From Flavimobilis soli (lineage in GTDB: Bacteria > Actinomycetota > Actinomycetes > Actinomycetales > Cellulomonadaceae): 64,000 nt of DNA. Position 1 is the first letter of the stretch. Every line of letters starts with the position of its first letter. A program made the translations under genes and the position numbers. Below the pieces are notes generated by a model. That model ran no database searches. It saw nothing but the letters and a program-made list of their open reading frames with translations, and had not been told where the DNA came from. The stretch lies in contig NZ_PDJH01000001.1 in NCBI RefSeq assembly GCF_002564025.1, positions 2,170,001 through 2,234,000 of the forward strand, read 5' to 3'. This document shows positions 53,717-62,177 of the stretch, piece by piece.

Positions 53717-54997
53717 ATGCGTCCACGTGCCACCGGTGGTGCCGCAGCAGGGCTGCTGCTCGCCGCCGTCGTGCTGTACGCGCTCAACCTGCGCGGACCG
53801 ATCGTCGCCGTCGCCCCGATCGTCCAGGAGGTCGCGTCAGGGCTCGGGATCTCCGTCGCCGCCGCAGGCGTCTTCTCGAGCATCCCGGTCGTCCTGTTCG
53901 CGACGGCGACGCCGTTCGCGGCGTTCCTCATGCGTCGCGCGAGCCTCGAGACGACGGTCCTCCTGTCGCTCGCGGTCGTCGCGCTCGGGACGGTCGTCCG
54001 TTCGCTCGGCGACTTCGCGTGGGCCGTGACGGGGACCGTGGTGATCGGTGCGGCCATCGCGGTCGGGAACGTCGTCGTGCCCGTGATCGTGCGCAGGGAC
54101 TTCCGCGGGCGCGAGGGCGTGGTCAACGGCATCTACACGGCGTCCCTCAACGCTGGCTCGGTGCTCACGACGGCGCTCACGGCGCCGCTCGCGGACCTCG
54201 TCGGGTGGCGGTGGGCGCTCGCGTCGTGGGCGCTGCTGACGCTCGTCGCGGCGGCCGTTTGGTGGCGCGTGCGCGACCTGGCCCTGCCCGGCCGGTCGTC
54301 GGGTGCGAGCCTGGTCGGCGGCGCCCCTCGCGGGCACGACGCCGAGGCGACCGACGGTCGTGGCGCGGCGGAGGGCACCCCTGCCGGTCCCAGCGTCCCG
54401 GCGGAGCCGTCGCGCACGGTGTGGCGTCGGGTCGACGTGTGGCTGCTCGTCGCCGCGATGGGCGGGCAGTCGTTCTCCTACTACTCGCTCAGCGCGTGGC
54501 TGCCGACGCTCCTCGCGGACACGGTCGGGCTCGACGCGAACGGTGCGGGCGTCGCGTCGTCGGCATTCCAGGCGCTCGCCGTCGTCGGCGCGATCGGTGC
54601 ACCGGTGCTCATGGCGAAGGGGGTCTCGACGCGCGTCGTGCTCGTCGGCCTCGCCGTGCTCTGGGTCGCGCTCCCGGTCGGGCTCCTCGCCGCGCCCGGC
54701 GCGAACGTCGTCTGGATGTCGTGCGCGGGGGTGGCCCAGGGCGGCAACTTCACCGTGCTCATCACGATCATGGCGAGGCGCGCGCGGGACGGTCGGGAGA
54801 TGCAGCGCATGTCGGCGTTCGTTCAGGGCTGCGGGTACGGGATCGCGGCGACCGGGCCGACGCTGCTCGGGCTCGTGCACACGGCGAGCGGCGGCTGGAC
54901 CGTTCCCCTCGTCGTGGTGCTCGGCGCGCTCACCGTGATGGCTGTCGCGGGGCTGGTCGTCGCGTCGGCGCGGCCCGTGCCGCCGCGACCGGTCTAG
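53717..54997 (+). CDS. CynX/NimT-family MFS transporter
   Basis: 426 residues, 12 TM segments. The N-terminus AVVLYALNLRGPIVAVAPIVQEVASGLGIS is the CynX/NimT hallmark (N-LR-P in TM1). FATATPFAAFLMRR is the motif-A equivalent, and GNVVVPVIVRRDF in TM4-5 is typical of cyanate/2-nitroimidazole exporter homologues. The central loop (about 190-250) is long, polar and disordered. GAAAGGA lies upstream of the ATG. The substrate is not predictable; several members are exporters or amino-acid-related transporters. Confidence 0.85.
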   Translation: MRPRATGGAAAGLLLAAVVLYALNLRGPIVAVAPIVQEVASGLGISVAAAGVFSSIPVVLFATATPFAAFLMRRASLETTVLLSLAVVALGTVVRSLGDFAWAVTGTVVIGAAIAVGNVVVPVIVRRDFRGREGVVNGIYTASLNAGSVLTTALTAPLADLVGWRWALASWALLTLVAAAVWWRVRDLALPGRSSGASLVGGAPRGHDAEATDGRGAAEGTPAGPSVPAEPSRTVWRRVDVWLLVAAMGGQSFSYYSLSAWLPTLLADTVGLDANGAGVASSAFQALAVVGAIGAPVLMAKGVSTRVVLVGLAVLWVALPVGLLAAPGANVVWMSCAGVAQGGNFTVLITIMARRARDGREMQRMSAFVQGCGYGIAATGPTLLGLVHTASGGWTVPLVVVLGALTVMAVAGLVVASARPVPPRPV

Positions 54998-55016
54998 ACG
55001 GGCTGCTCGGGCCCGG

Positions 55017-55949
55017 TCAGGTCCGCACGATCGTCACGGGGCACGGCGCGTGCTCCATGAGCTGAGCGGAGACCGAGCCCAGCAGGAGGCGCTCGAAACC
55101 GCCGACGCCGCGCGAACCGAGCACGAGCCACGCCGCTCCTGCGGCGCTGCGCAGCAGGCCGCGGCCGGGGCTCGCCCGCAGGACCTTGCGGACCAGCTGG
55201 TCCTCGGGCAGGTCGATGCCGGCCCGCTCGAGGGCCTTGTCGAGCTGTTGCCCGGCCCGCTCCTCGAAGTCCTCGATCGGCGGCACCCATCCGAACGACT
55301 CGCTCGGGATGCCGCTCGTCGTGAACTGCCAGCACGCGACGGCGTGCAGGGGGAGGTGTCGGCGCTTCGCTGCCTCCGCGGCGAACCTGAGCGCGGCGAC
55401 CGACGGCGCGGACCCGTCGACTCCGACGACGATGCGCGGCGTCTCGTCGAGCTCCGCCCCGTCGAGCGCGGCCTCGCGCTGCTGCTCGGCCCGCTCAGGG
55501 TCCGGGATGACGGTGACCGGCAGGTGCGCCTGCCGGACGAGCCCTGCCGACACGGACCCCATGAAGAGACGTCCGAGCCGCCCGACACCGCGCCGGCCGA
55601 CGACGAGCATCGACGCACCCGCGGCCGCCTCGAGGACGGCGGGCACGACCGGCCCCTGCACGGGGGTCCTGATGATGTCGATCCCGCTGAGGTCGTGCTT
55701 CTCCTGGACGCGGGCGATCGAGGAGTCGATCCGCTCCTGGGCGAACGCGGCGAGCCGCCGGAACGTCTCGTCGACGTCCGTGATCGCCATGATGCCCTCG
55801 GACATGTGGACCCACGTGGCGTCCCAGGCGAGGACGACCTCGAGCGGGACGTGCCGCGACTCCGCCGCGTCAGCGGCCCAGGCGAGGGCGTGGTCAGAGT
55901 TGAGCGAGCCGTCGACCCCGACGACGACGCGGTTTGAAGGCATGGTCAT
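55017..55949 (-). CDS. Universal stress protein with two UspA domains
   Basis: 310 residues, tandem Usp domains (~5-150 and ~163-310). Each has the ATP-binding type signature: VVVGVDGSLNSDHALAWA with GRRGVGRLGRLFMGSVSAGLV in the first, and IVVGVDGSAPSVAALRFA with GSRGVGGFERLLLGSVSAQLM in the second (G-2x-G-9x-G-S/T pattern). Actinobacterial double-domain Usp proteins are often under redox or dormancy control. Start ATG 55949 with GGAG six bases before. A second in-frame ATG follows at 55943. Convergent with the MFS gene and divergent from the third sigma factor. Confidence 0.92.
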   Translation of the reverse strand: MTMPSNRVVVGVDGSLNSDHALAWAADAAESRHVPLEVVLAWDATWVHMSEGIMAITDVDETFRRLAAFAQERIDSSIARVQEKHDLSGIDIIRTPVQGPVVPAVLEAAAGASMLVVGRRGVGRLGRLFMGSVSAGLVRQAHLPVTVIPDPERAEQQREAALDGAELDETPRIVVGVDGSAPSVAALRFAAEAAKRRHLPLHAVACWQFTTSGIPSESFGWVPPIEDFEERAGQQLDKALERAGIDLPEDQLVRKVLRASPGRGLLRSAAGAAWLVLGSRGVGGFERLLLGSVSAQLMEHAPCPVTIVRT

Positions 55950-56081
55950 CACCTGCTCCCGTCGCCGGACGCTCCGTCGCGTCCGTACCCCCAGTCTGGT
56001 CCCGCGCACGCCAAGGTTCAACGGCGCGACCGGCACAGCGAGATTCCCCGGATCGCAGGGTGAGCCGCAAGGATGGGGGGT

Positions 56082-56648
56082 GTGGAGACACATGAGGAGG
56101 AGAGCGTCTGGTCGGTCGACCTGACGGACGAGCCGGAGGGCGGCGGGGGTGTGACGGGGCACGACCAGGTGTGGTTCGAGGGCATCTTCCGTACGCACGC
56201 CCCGGCGGTCCACCGCTACTTCGTGCGGCGCACGCACGTGGGCGAGGTGGACGACCTGACGGCGGAGACGTTCGTGGTGGCCTGGCGCCGGCGCGCCGAC
56301 GTCCCGGACGGCGCGGAGCTGCCGTGGCTGTACCGCACGGCGGGCTTCCTGCTGGCGAACCACCACCGTAAGGGCCGCCCGGTCCCGGTCGACCGGCTCC
56401 CGGACCAGGTGGACCACGCCGACCCCGCCCACCTGGTCGTCGTCGACGAGTCGGTGCGGCAGGTGCTGATGTCCATGTCGTCGCGTGACCGCCAGGTTCT
56501 CGTGCTCAACGCGTGGGAGGGCCTCTCGGGGGACGACCTCGCGGCGGTGCTCGGCATCTCTCGCGGAGGTGCGGACGCGGCGCTGAGCCGGGCTCGCGCC
56601 CGGCTGCGGGAGCAGTGGGAGAGGCGCGAGGCGGTGGAGGGGCGATGA
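56082..56648 (+). CDS. ECF-type RNA polymerase sigma factor, third copy of a sigma/membrane-protein pair
   Basis: About 188 residues from GTG 56082. Region 2: VWFEGIFRTHAPAVHRYFVRRTHVGEVDDLTAETFVVAWRR. Region 4: LMSMSSRDRQVLVLNAWEGLSGDDLAAVLGISRGGADAALSRARARLREQ. The first ~25 residues are an acidic extension. The longer ATG start at 56073 is possible, but AAGGAT (56069-56074) seven bases before the GTG would suit a leaderless message. It belongs to a different ECF group from the two SigE-like copies at 6-9 kb. It is followed by a membrane protein gene, as they are. Confidence 0.85.
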   Translation: METHEEESVWSVDLTDEPEGGGGVTGHDQVWFEGIFRTHAPAVHRYFVRRTHVGEVDDLTAETFVVAWRRRADVPDGAELPWLYRTAGFLLANHHRKGRPVPVDRLPDQVDHADPAHLVVVDESVRQVLMSMSSRDRQVLVLNAWEGLSGDDLAAVLGISRGGADAALSRARARLREQWERREAVEGR

Positions 56649-56655
56649 CCAGCTC

Positions 56656-57597
56656 ATGGAGATTCCCACGGACGACGGTGCGAGAAGGCGGGCTGAGATG
56701 ACGGGGCGCGAGGACCAGGACCACCTGGTCGACGACGGTGTGCGCGACGTGGCGTTCGAGTCGCTCGTGCGCTGCGACCCTGCGGGCGCGAGCGTCCCGG
56801 ACCCGGCGCGGCTGTGGCCGCTCGTGGTGGCGCGGACGCAGGAGGACGGCGCAGGCGAGTACGGATCGGCGGGGCCGCGGACGCCGCTCGTCGACGCGTC
56901 GGCGGCCGAGGGGGACGGTGGTGTCGTCGTGAGCCTTGCCGCGCGTCGTCGGCGCCGCTTCACGCGCGTCGCCGCGGCGGCTGCTGCCGCTGCGGTCGCG
57001 GTGGCTGGCGGGTACGCGATCGGCGTCCGGCAGGCGCCCGGTGCGCCCGACGTCGTCGCGTCGCGGGACTCCCTCGGTGCCGAGATGCTCGATGAGCCGT
57101 GGGAGGACGCGGCGCCGCAGCGGATCGTCTTCTCAGCGGCTGAGCTCCCGGACGGGCCCGACAGAGCGTCCGTGTGGGTGCTGGACCCGTCCGTGGACCC
57201 GAGCGCCCCGGCGTCGGACGAACCTGACGGCGGCGCGCTCGCGGACGACCTGTTCGAGCACGACGGCACGCTGTCGCGTGGGACGCTCGTGGGCGAGCTT
57301 CCGCTCGTGCCGGTCGACGAGGCTGTCGATCGCCTGGGAGACCCGGTCTACGCGGTGAGCCACACGCCCGGTGCGCCGCTCGAGGCGCCGACCTCGGACC
57401 CGGCGGACGTGCCGGAGGGGGAGGTGCCGTGGGGCGTCGTCGAGGTGACGATCACCGGCGCCGGTGTGACGAGCGAGATCGTCAGCGGGGCCGACGGTCG
57501 CGAGTGGGTCGTGCCCGTCTACGCGTTCGACGACGGTCGTGACAACGTCTGGCGCGTGCTTGCGCTGAGCGACGAGGCGATCGACCGGGTGCGCTGA
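56656..57597 (+). CDS. Predicted single-pass membrane protein, putative anti-sigma factor
   Basis: 313 residues from ATG 56656 (299 from ATG 56698). The N-terminal ~95 residues are cytoplasmic and acidic, a basic stretch (SLAARRRRRFTRV) leads into one Ala-rich TM (AAAAAAAVAVAGGYAIGV), and the rest is an extracytoplasmic Asp/Pro-rich domain. It directly follows the sigma gene in the same operon, the usual place for an anti-sigma factor. There is no HxxxCxxC zinc motif, and no sequence likeness to the modular proteins at 4.7-8.5 kb beyond topology. Function is inferred from context only. Confidence 0.65.
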   Translation: MEIPTDDGARRRAEMTGREDQDHLVDDGVRDVAFESLVRCDPAGASVPDPARLWPLVVARTQEDGAGEYGSAGPRTPLVDASAAEGDGGVVVSLAARRRRRFTRVAAAAAAAAVAVAGGYAIGVRQAPGAPDVVASRDSLGAEMLDEPWEDAAPQRIVFSAAELPDGPDRASVWVLDPSVDPSAPASDEPDGGALADDLFEHDGTLSRGTLVGELPLVPVDEAVDRLGDPVYAVSHTPGAPLEAPTSDPADVPEGEVPWGVVEVTITGAGVTSEIVSGADGREWVVPVYAFDDGRDNVWRVLALSDEAIDRVR

Positions 57598-57627
57598 CAC
57601 CTCGCCCCGCACGGGGCGGTCGAAGAT

Positions 57628-57649
57628 GCCGCGCCTGTGGAGGCGCGGC
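57628..57649 (+). terminator. Hairpin after the third sigma operon
   Basis: GCCGCGCC-TGTGGA-GGCGCGGC, perfect 8-bp stem about 30 bp after the stop, followed by a stronger hairpin. Confidence 0.5.
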
Positions 57650-57694
57650 CCAGGTCGGCGTGGGCGTAAGGGGAGCGCCGACGTCGTGCTGGAT

Positions 57695-57737
57695 CACGGG
57701 AGCGGGCCCGCAGGAGCCCTGCGGGCCCGCTCCCGTG
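57695..57737. terminator. Strong bidirectional terminator
   Basis: Perfect 20-bp stem (57695-57714/57718-57737) with an AGC loop, between convergent genes. It is one of the most stable hairpins in the window. Confidence 0.8.
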
Positions 57738-57799
57738 TGCGCCCTCGAGTCGGGGGCCTCGAGGGCGAGGGGCGAGCAGGTGCCCGCCCGGAGCAAGGC

Positions 57800-58345
57800 T
57801 CAGAACCGCGCTGCGTGCTTCCGCAGCTCGGGGCGCTGTGCCAGCTTGCTGGGGATCCAGGTCATCTCGGCCGTCGCGACCGGTGCGTGCTGGTGGAGGT
57901 AGGCGTCCATCCAGAGCATCTCCTTGGCCATCCAGCGGGTGGCGACGTCGCTCAGCGGCGATGCGACGGGGTTCCCGGCGGGGTCGGTCAGCAGGAGGGT
58001 CGTGGGGCGGCAGTCCGCGACGACGCGCCACTCGAGCTCCGGGCGGCGCGCACGCATGAGGTCGCCGACGACGACGCCGATCGCGTTGATCGACGTGTTC
58101 GGGTTCCAGCGGTCGGTCTCGGGCGTGCCGTGCCAGCGGCTGCAGTAGTCGATGTAGAGCGCCTGCACGGCAGCAGCGTTGTCGAGCCGCATCGTGGGCT
58201 CACGGAGGAACTCGCGGAGCTCCTCCATCCAGACGAGCTGCGCAGGGTCGGGTCGCTCGGTCCGCAGCGCGGTGCGCGGAGGCACGGCAGGCTCAACGGC
58301 ACGAACGCCGCCAGAGGCGTCGGTCGACCAGGCGAACATCTTCAT
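57800..58345 (-). CDS. DUF3806-like protein of unknown function
   Basis: 181 residues, no signal peptide or TM. A helical N-terminal half (LVWMEELREFLREPTMRLDNAAAVQALYIDYCSRWHG) precedes an alpha/beta part with INAIGVVVGDLMRARRPELEWRVVADCRPTTLLLTDPAG, where 'GvxxGdxL...leW.vv.D..G..l.l' resembles the DUF3806 pattern. The last ~50 residues are aromatic-rich (MAKEMLWMDAYLHQHAP). It stands alone and is divergent from the OsmC gene. The family match is by eye and moderate; no enzymatic motif is recognised. Confidence 0.65.
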   Translation of the reverse strand: MKMFAWSTDASGGVRAVEPAVPPRTALRTERPDPAQLVWMEELREFLREPTMRLDNAAAVQALYIDYCSRWHGTPETDRWNPNTSINAIGVVVGDLMRARRPELEWRVVADCRPTTLLLTDPAGNPVASPLSDVATRWMAKEMLWMDAYLHQHAPVATAEMTWIPSKLAQRPELRKHAARF

Positions 58346-58508
58346 GCCCTACGTATCGGCACGCTCGTCCCGGAAGATGAGGCGCTGCCCGCGGAAAGAG
58401 GGGTGATCGAGCGGGTGAGGTCCGAGGTGAGGCTCGTTCGCCGTGCCGGTCGCGTCGACCGTCGCTACATTCGAAGGACAGCCACCGTCTCAGGCACTGG
58501 AGGACGCG

Positions 58509-58946
58509 ATGCCCACGCGCAAGGCACGGACCGCATGGAACGGCACGCTCGAGCAGGGCTCGGGCCAGGTCGAGCTCACGAGCTCCGGGATCGGCACGTA
58601 CGAGGTGTCCTTCCCCAGCCGCTCGGCTGACGAGGCCGGCGGCCGCACGAGCCCGGAGGAGCTCATCGCCGCAGCGCACTCGTCCTGCTACGCGATGCAG
58701 CTCAGCGCCCTGCTCGGGGAGGCGGGTTTCCCGCCCCAGGCCCTGCACGTCTCCGCCGAGGTCGGCCTCGGCCCGGACCCGGCGGGCGGATTCCAGATCC
58801 CCGACATCACCCTCACGGTGAGCGGCGAGGTCGAGGGCATCGACGAGGCGAAGTTCGTCGAGGTCGCCCAGGCCGCGAAGGACACGTGCCCGGTGAGCAA
58901 GGCGCTCGCGGGCACGTCGATCTCGCTCGAGGCATCGCTCGCCTGA
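58509..58946 (+). CDS. OsmC-family peroxiredoxin (organic hydroperoxide reductase)
   Basis: 145 residues, full OsmC length. The two redox-active cysteines are Cys60 (AAHSSCYAMQLSALL, peroxidatic) and Cys127 (AKDTCPVSKALAG, resolving). The N-terminal TARTAWNG-like start and GGRTSPEELIAAAHSSCY strand-helix support OsmC rather than Ohr. It reduces organic and inorganic hydroperoxides with thiol donors. GGAGGA precedes the ATG. TACATT (58466-58471) is a possible -10. A hairpin terminator follows. Confidence 0.93.
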   Translation: MPTRKARTAWNGTLEQGSGQVELTSSGIGTYEVSFPSRSADEAGGRTSPEELIAAAHSSCYAMQLSALLGEAGFPPQALHVSAEVGLGPDPAGGFQIPDITLTVSGEVEGIDEAKFVEVAQAAKDTCPVSKALAGTSISLEASLA

Positions 58947-58984
58947 CAGACCCGCGGCGGGCTTCCCCTTCGTCGCCCGACGCA

Positions 58985-59024
58985 CACGGACGGCCGCGAC
59001 CGGCCTCGGTCGCGGTCGTCCGTG
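58985..59024 (+). terminator. OsmC gene terminator
   Basis: 18-bp stem (58985-59002/59007-59024) with one G-T pair and a GCCT loop, about 40 bp after the stop. Confidence 0.65.
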
Positions 59025-59090
59025 CGTCCCCGTGAGACGGCAGGGTCCAAGGTCTGAACCGCGGTCGGCGCGACGTGGGAAACTGGTCGG

Positions 59091-62069
59091 GTGGCCAGCA
59101 CCCTCGAGACCCCACCAGCCCCTCAGCCCCTCGCCGACGTGGACACGTCCGCGCTCGTCGCGTCGCTGAGCGCCGCGGTCGAGGGCCAGGTCGACGGCTC
59201 GACGCTCCGGCGGGCCCAGTACTCGACCGACGCCTCCAACTACCGCGTCCCGCCCCAGGTCGTCGTCTTCCCGCGCAGCACCGACGACGTGCTCGCCGCG
59301 CTCGAGGTCGCCCGCGAGGCTGGGGTGCCCATCACGTCGCGGGGCGCCGGGACGTCGGTCGCAGGGAACGCCGTCGGCCCCGGCGTCGTCCTCGACTTCT
59401 CGAAGCACCTCAGCACGATCCACGAGATCGACCCCGAGGCGCGCACCGCGCGCATCGAGCCGGGCGTCGTCATGTCGAGCCTGCAGGCCGCGGCCGCGCC
59501 GCACGGCCTGCGCTTCGGTCCTGACCCCTCGACGCAGAACCGCGCGACCCTCGGCGGCATGATCGGCAACAACGCGTGCGGCCCGCACGCCGTCGCGTAC
59601 GGCCGCACGGCCGACAACACCCTCGAGCTCGACGTCGTCGACGGGCGGGGACGCCGCTTCACGGCGGGCGCAGGCAAGGGCGCGCTCGACGTCGTGCCCG
59701 GGCTCGGCGACCTCGTCACCGCGAACATGGCGCTCATCCGCACCGAGCTCGGCCGCTTCGGCCGCCAGGTGTCGGGATACAGCCTCGAGCACCTGCTCCC
59801 CGAGAACGGCAGCGACCTCGCGAAGGCCCTCGTCGGCACCGAGGGCACGGTCGCGACGATCCTCGGCGCGACCGTCCGCCTCCACCCCGTCGCCGCGGCC
59901 CCCGTCCTCGTGTGCCTCGGCTACCCCGACATGCCGACCGCGGCCGACGACGTCCCGCGCCTCCTCGCCCTCGACCCCCTCGCGATCGAGGGCCTCGACG
60001 CACGCCTCGTCGAGGTCGTGCGCCGCCACAAGGGCGACGGCGCTGTCCCGCCGCTGCCGCCCGGCGGCGGCTGGCTCATGGTCGAGGTCACCGGCGCCGA
60101 CGTCGAGGAGGCCCTCGGCAAGGCCTACGCGATCGCGGAGGCCGCGTCGACCGACGCGAAGACGGTCCTGCCGCCGGGTCCCGACGCGCGCGCCATGTGG
60201 CAGATCCGCGCCGACGGCGCGGGCCTCGGCGGCCGCACGCCGTCGGGCAACCAGGCGTGGCCCGGCTGGGAGGACGCCGCGGTGCCGCCGGAGCGGCTCG
60301 GCACGTACCTGCGCGAGTTCGAGGCCCTCATGGACTCGTACGACGTCGAGGGCCTGATGTTCGGCCACTTCGGCGACGGCTGCATGCACGTGCGCCTCGA
60401 CGTGCCGCTCGAGCATGACGCCTCGGTGTTCCGCCGCTTCATCACGGACGCCGCGACGCTCGTCGCGTCGCACGGCGGCTCGCTCTCCGGCGAGCACGGC
60501 GACGGCCGCGCCCGCGGCGAGCTGCTGCCGCTCGTGTACAGCCCCGACGCCATCCGGCTCTTCGAGGAGTTCAAGGCCCTCTTCGACCCGGCCGACCTCC
60601 TCAACCCCGGGATCATCGTGCGGCCAGCCGCGATCGACGCCGACCTGCGTCGCCCCGCCGCCGCGCCCGTGCGCGTCGACCGCCCTGGGAAGAAGGGCAC
60701 CGGCTTCGCCTTCGCCCACGACGACGGCGACTTCACCAAGGCCGTCCACCGCTGCACCGGCGTCGGCAAGTGCCGCGCGGACAGCTCCGCGTCGGGCGGG
60801 TTCATGTGCCCGTCGTACCAGGCGACCAAGGACGAGACCGACGTGACCCGCGGCCGCGCCCGCGTCCTGCAGGAGATGGTCAACGGTCGCCTCGTGCGCG
60901 GCGGCTGGCGCTCGCCCGAGGTGCACGCCGCGCTCGACCTGTGCCTGTCGTGCAAGGCGTGCTCGCGCGACTGCCCGGCCGGCGTCGACATGGCGGCGTT
61001 CAAGTCCGAGACGCTCTACCGCTCCTACCGCGGGCGCGTGCGGCCGGTCGACCACTACGCGCTCGGCTGGCTGCCCCGGTGGACCCGCCTCGTCACGGCG
61101 GTCCCCGGCCTCGCGTCGCTCGCGAACGCCGTGCTCGGCGTCCGCCCGATCGCCAAGGCTGTCATGACTCTCGGCGGCATGGACCCGCGCCGGACGATGG
61201 TCAGCTTCGCGACCGAGCCGTTCCGCAGGACGTGGCGCCGCCGTCGCGCAGAGCTGGGCGTGACGCCGTCGAGCGAGGCGAAGGCCACGACCGGTGCCCT
61301 CGGCGTCGCGGGCGACCAGCCGCAGACGCCGGGCGTGCGCTCCCGCACCCAGGTCGTGCTGTGGACCGACTCGTTCAGCGACACCCTCGCCCCGAGCGTC
61401 CCCGAGGCCGCCGTCAAGGTGCTCGTCGCCGCCGGCTACGACGTGATCGTCCCCGAGGACGAGGCCTGCTGCGGCCTCACCTGGATCTCGACGGGCCAGC
61501 TCGACGGCGCCCGCAAGCGCCTCGAGAACCTCCTCGGCATCCTCGGCCCGTTCGCGGTCAACGGCGTGCCGATCGTCGGCCTCGAGCCGTCCTGCACGGG
61601 CGTGCTGCGCTCCGACCTGCTCGAGCTCCTGCCGGACGACCCGCGCGCCCACGCCGTCGCCCGCGCGACGCACACGCTCGCCGAGCTGCTCACGGCGCCC
61701 GCGCCGCTCGGCCCCGACCCCGACGTCTGGCAGGTCCCCGACCTGTCCGACGTGACCGCCGTCGTGCAGCCGCACTGCCACCACCACTCCGTCATGGGCT
61801 TCGCCGCGGACGAGGCGCTCATGCGCGACGCCGGGGCGACCATCACGACGCTCGCCGGCTGCTGCGGCCTCGCGGGGAACTTCGGCATGCAGAAGGGCCA
61901 CTACGACGTGTCCGTCCAGGTCGCGGAGAACGCCCTGCTCCCGGCGCTGCGGGGCATGGCCGACGGCGACATGTACGTCGCCGACGGCTACTCGTGCCGC
62001 ACCCAGGCGCTCGGCCTCGCCGACGTGCGGGGCAAGGCGCTCGCAGAGCTGCTCGCCGAGCACCTCTGA
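59091..62069 (+). CDS. FAD-linked oxidase/Fe-S oxidoreductase fusion (D-2-hydroxyacid dehydrogenase type, YdiJ/GlcD-GlcF-like)
   Basis: 992 residues. The N-terminal half is a PCMH/VAO FAD domain: VVVFPRSTDDVLAALEVAREAGVPITSRGAGTSVAGNAVGPG, then GPDPSTQNRATLGGMIGNNACGPHAVAYGRTADN, and a C-terminal FAD-oxidase part (FGHFGDGCMHVRLDVP, SGEHGDGRARGELL). The second half has a ferredoxin-type domain (CTGVGKC, then CPSY; CLSCKACSRDCP) and two CCG domains (EACCGLTW, GCCGLAGNFG). Such fusions oxidise D-lactate, D-2-hydroxyglutarate or glycolate and pass electrons to the respiratory chain. GTG start at 59091. The exact substrate is open. Confidence 0.88.
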   Translation: MASTLETPPAPQPLADVDTSALVASLSAAVEGQVDGSTLRRAQYSTDASNYRVPPQVVVFPRSTDDVLAALEVAREAGVPITSRGAGTSVAGNAVGPGVVLDFSKHLSTIHEIDPEARTARIEPGVVMSSLQAAAAPHGLRFGPDPSTQNRATLGGMIGNNACGPHAVAYGRTADNTLELDVVDGRGRRFTAGAGKGALDVVPGLGDLVTANMALIRTELGRFGRQVSGYSLEHLLPENGSDLAKALVGTEGTVATILGATVRLHPVAAAPVLVCLGYPDMPTAADDVPRLLALDPLAIEGLDARLVEVVRRHKGDGAVPPLPPGGGWLMVEVTGADVEEALGKAYAIAEAASTDAKTVLPPGPDARAMWQIRADGAGLGGRTPSGNQAWPGWEDAAVPPERLGTYLREFEALMDSYDVEGLMFGHFGDGCMHVRLDVPLEHDASVFRRFITDAATLVASHGGSLSGEHGDGRARGELLPLVYSPDAIRLFEEFKALFDPADLLNPGIIVRPAAIDADLRRPAAAPVRVDRPGKKGTGFAFAHDDGDFTKAVHRCTGVGKCRADSSASGGFMCPSYQATKDETDVTRGRARVLQEMVNGRLVRGGWRSPEVHAALDLCLSCKACSRDCPAGVDMAAFKSETLYRSYRGRVRPVDHYALGWLPRWTRLVTAVPGLASLANAVLGVRPIAKAVMTLGGMDPRRTMVSFATEPFRRTWRRRRAELGVTPSSEAKATTGALGVAGDQPQTPGVRSRTQVVLWTDSFSDTLAPSVPEAAVKVLVAAGYDVIVPEDEACCGLTWISTGQLDGARKRLENLLGILGPFAVNGVPIVGLEPSCTGVLRSDLLELLPDDPRAHAVARATHTLAELLTAPAPLGPDPDVWQVPDLSDVTAVVQPHCHHHSVMGFAADEALMRDAGATITTLAGCCGLAGNFGMQKGHYDVSVQVAENALLPALRGMADGDMYVADGYSCRTQALGLADVRGKALAELLAEHL

Positions 62070-62177
62070 GGGCCCGTCTTCATCCTTCCCGAGCAAGGGC
62101 TTTCCTCGTAGCATGGGCGCGAGCGACCAGTCCGGGGGGACGCGCGCGGCGCTCGAGGACAGTTCGGGGGAAGTGCC

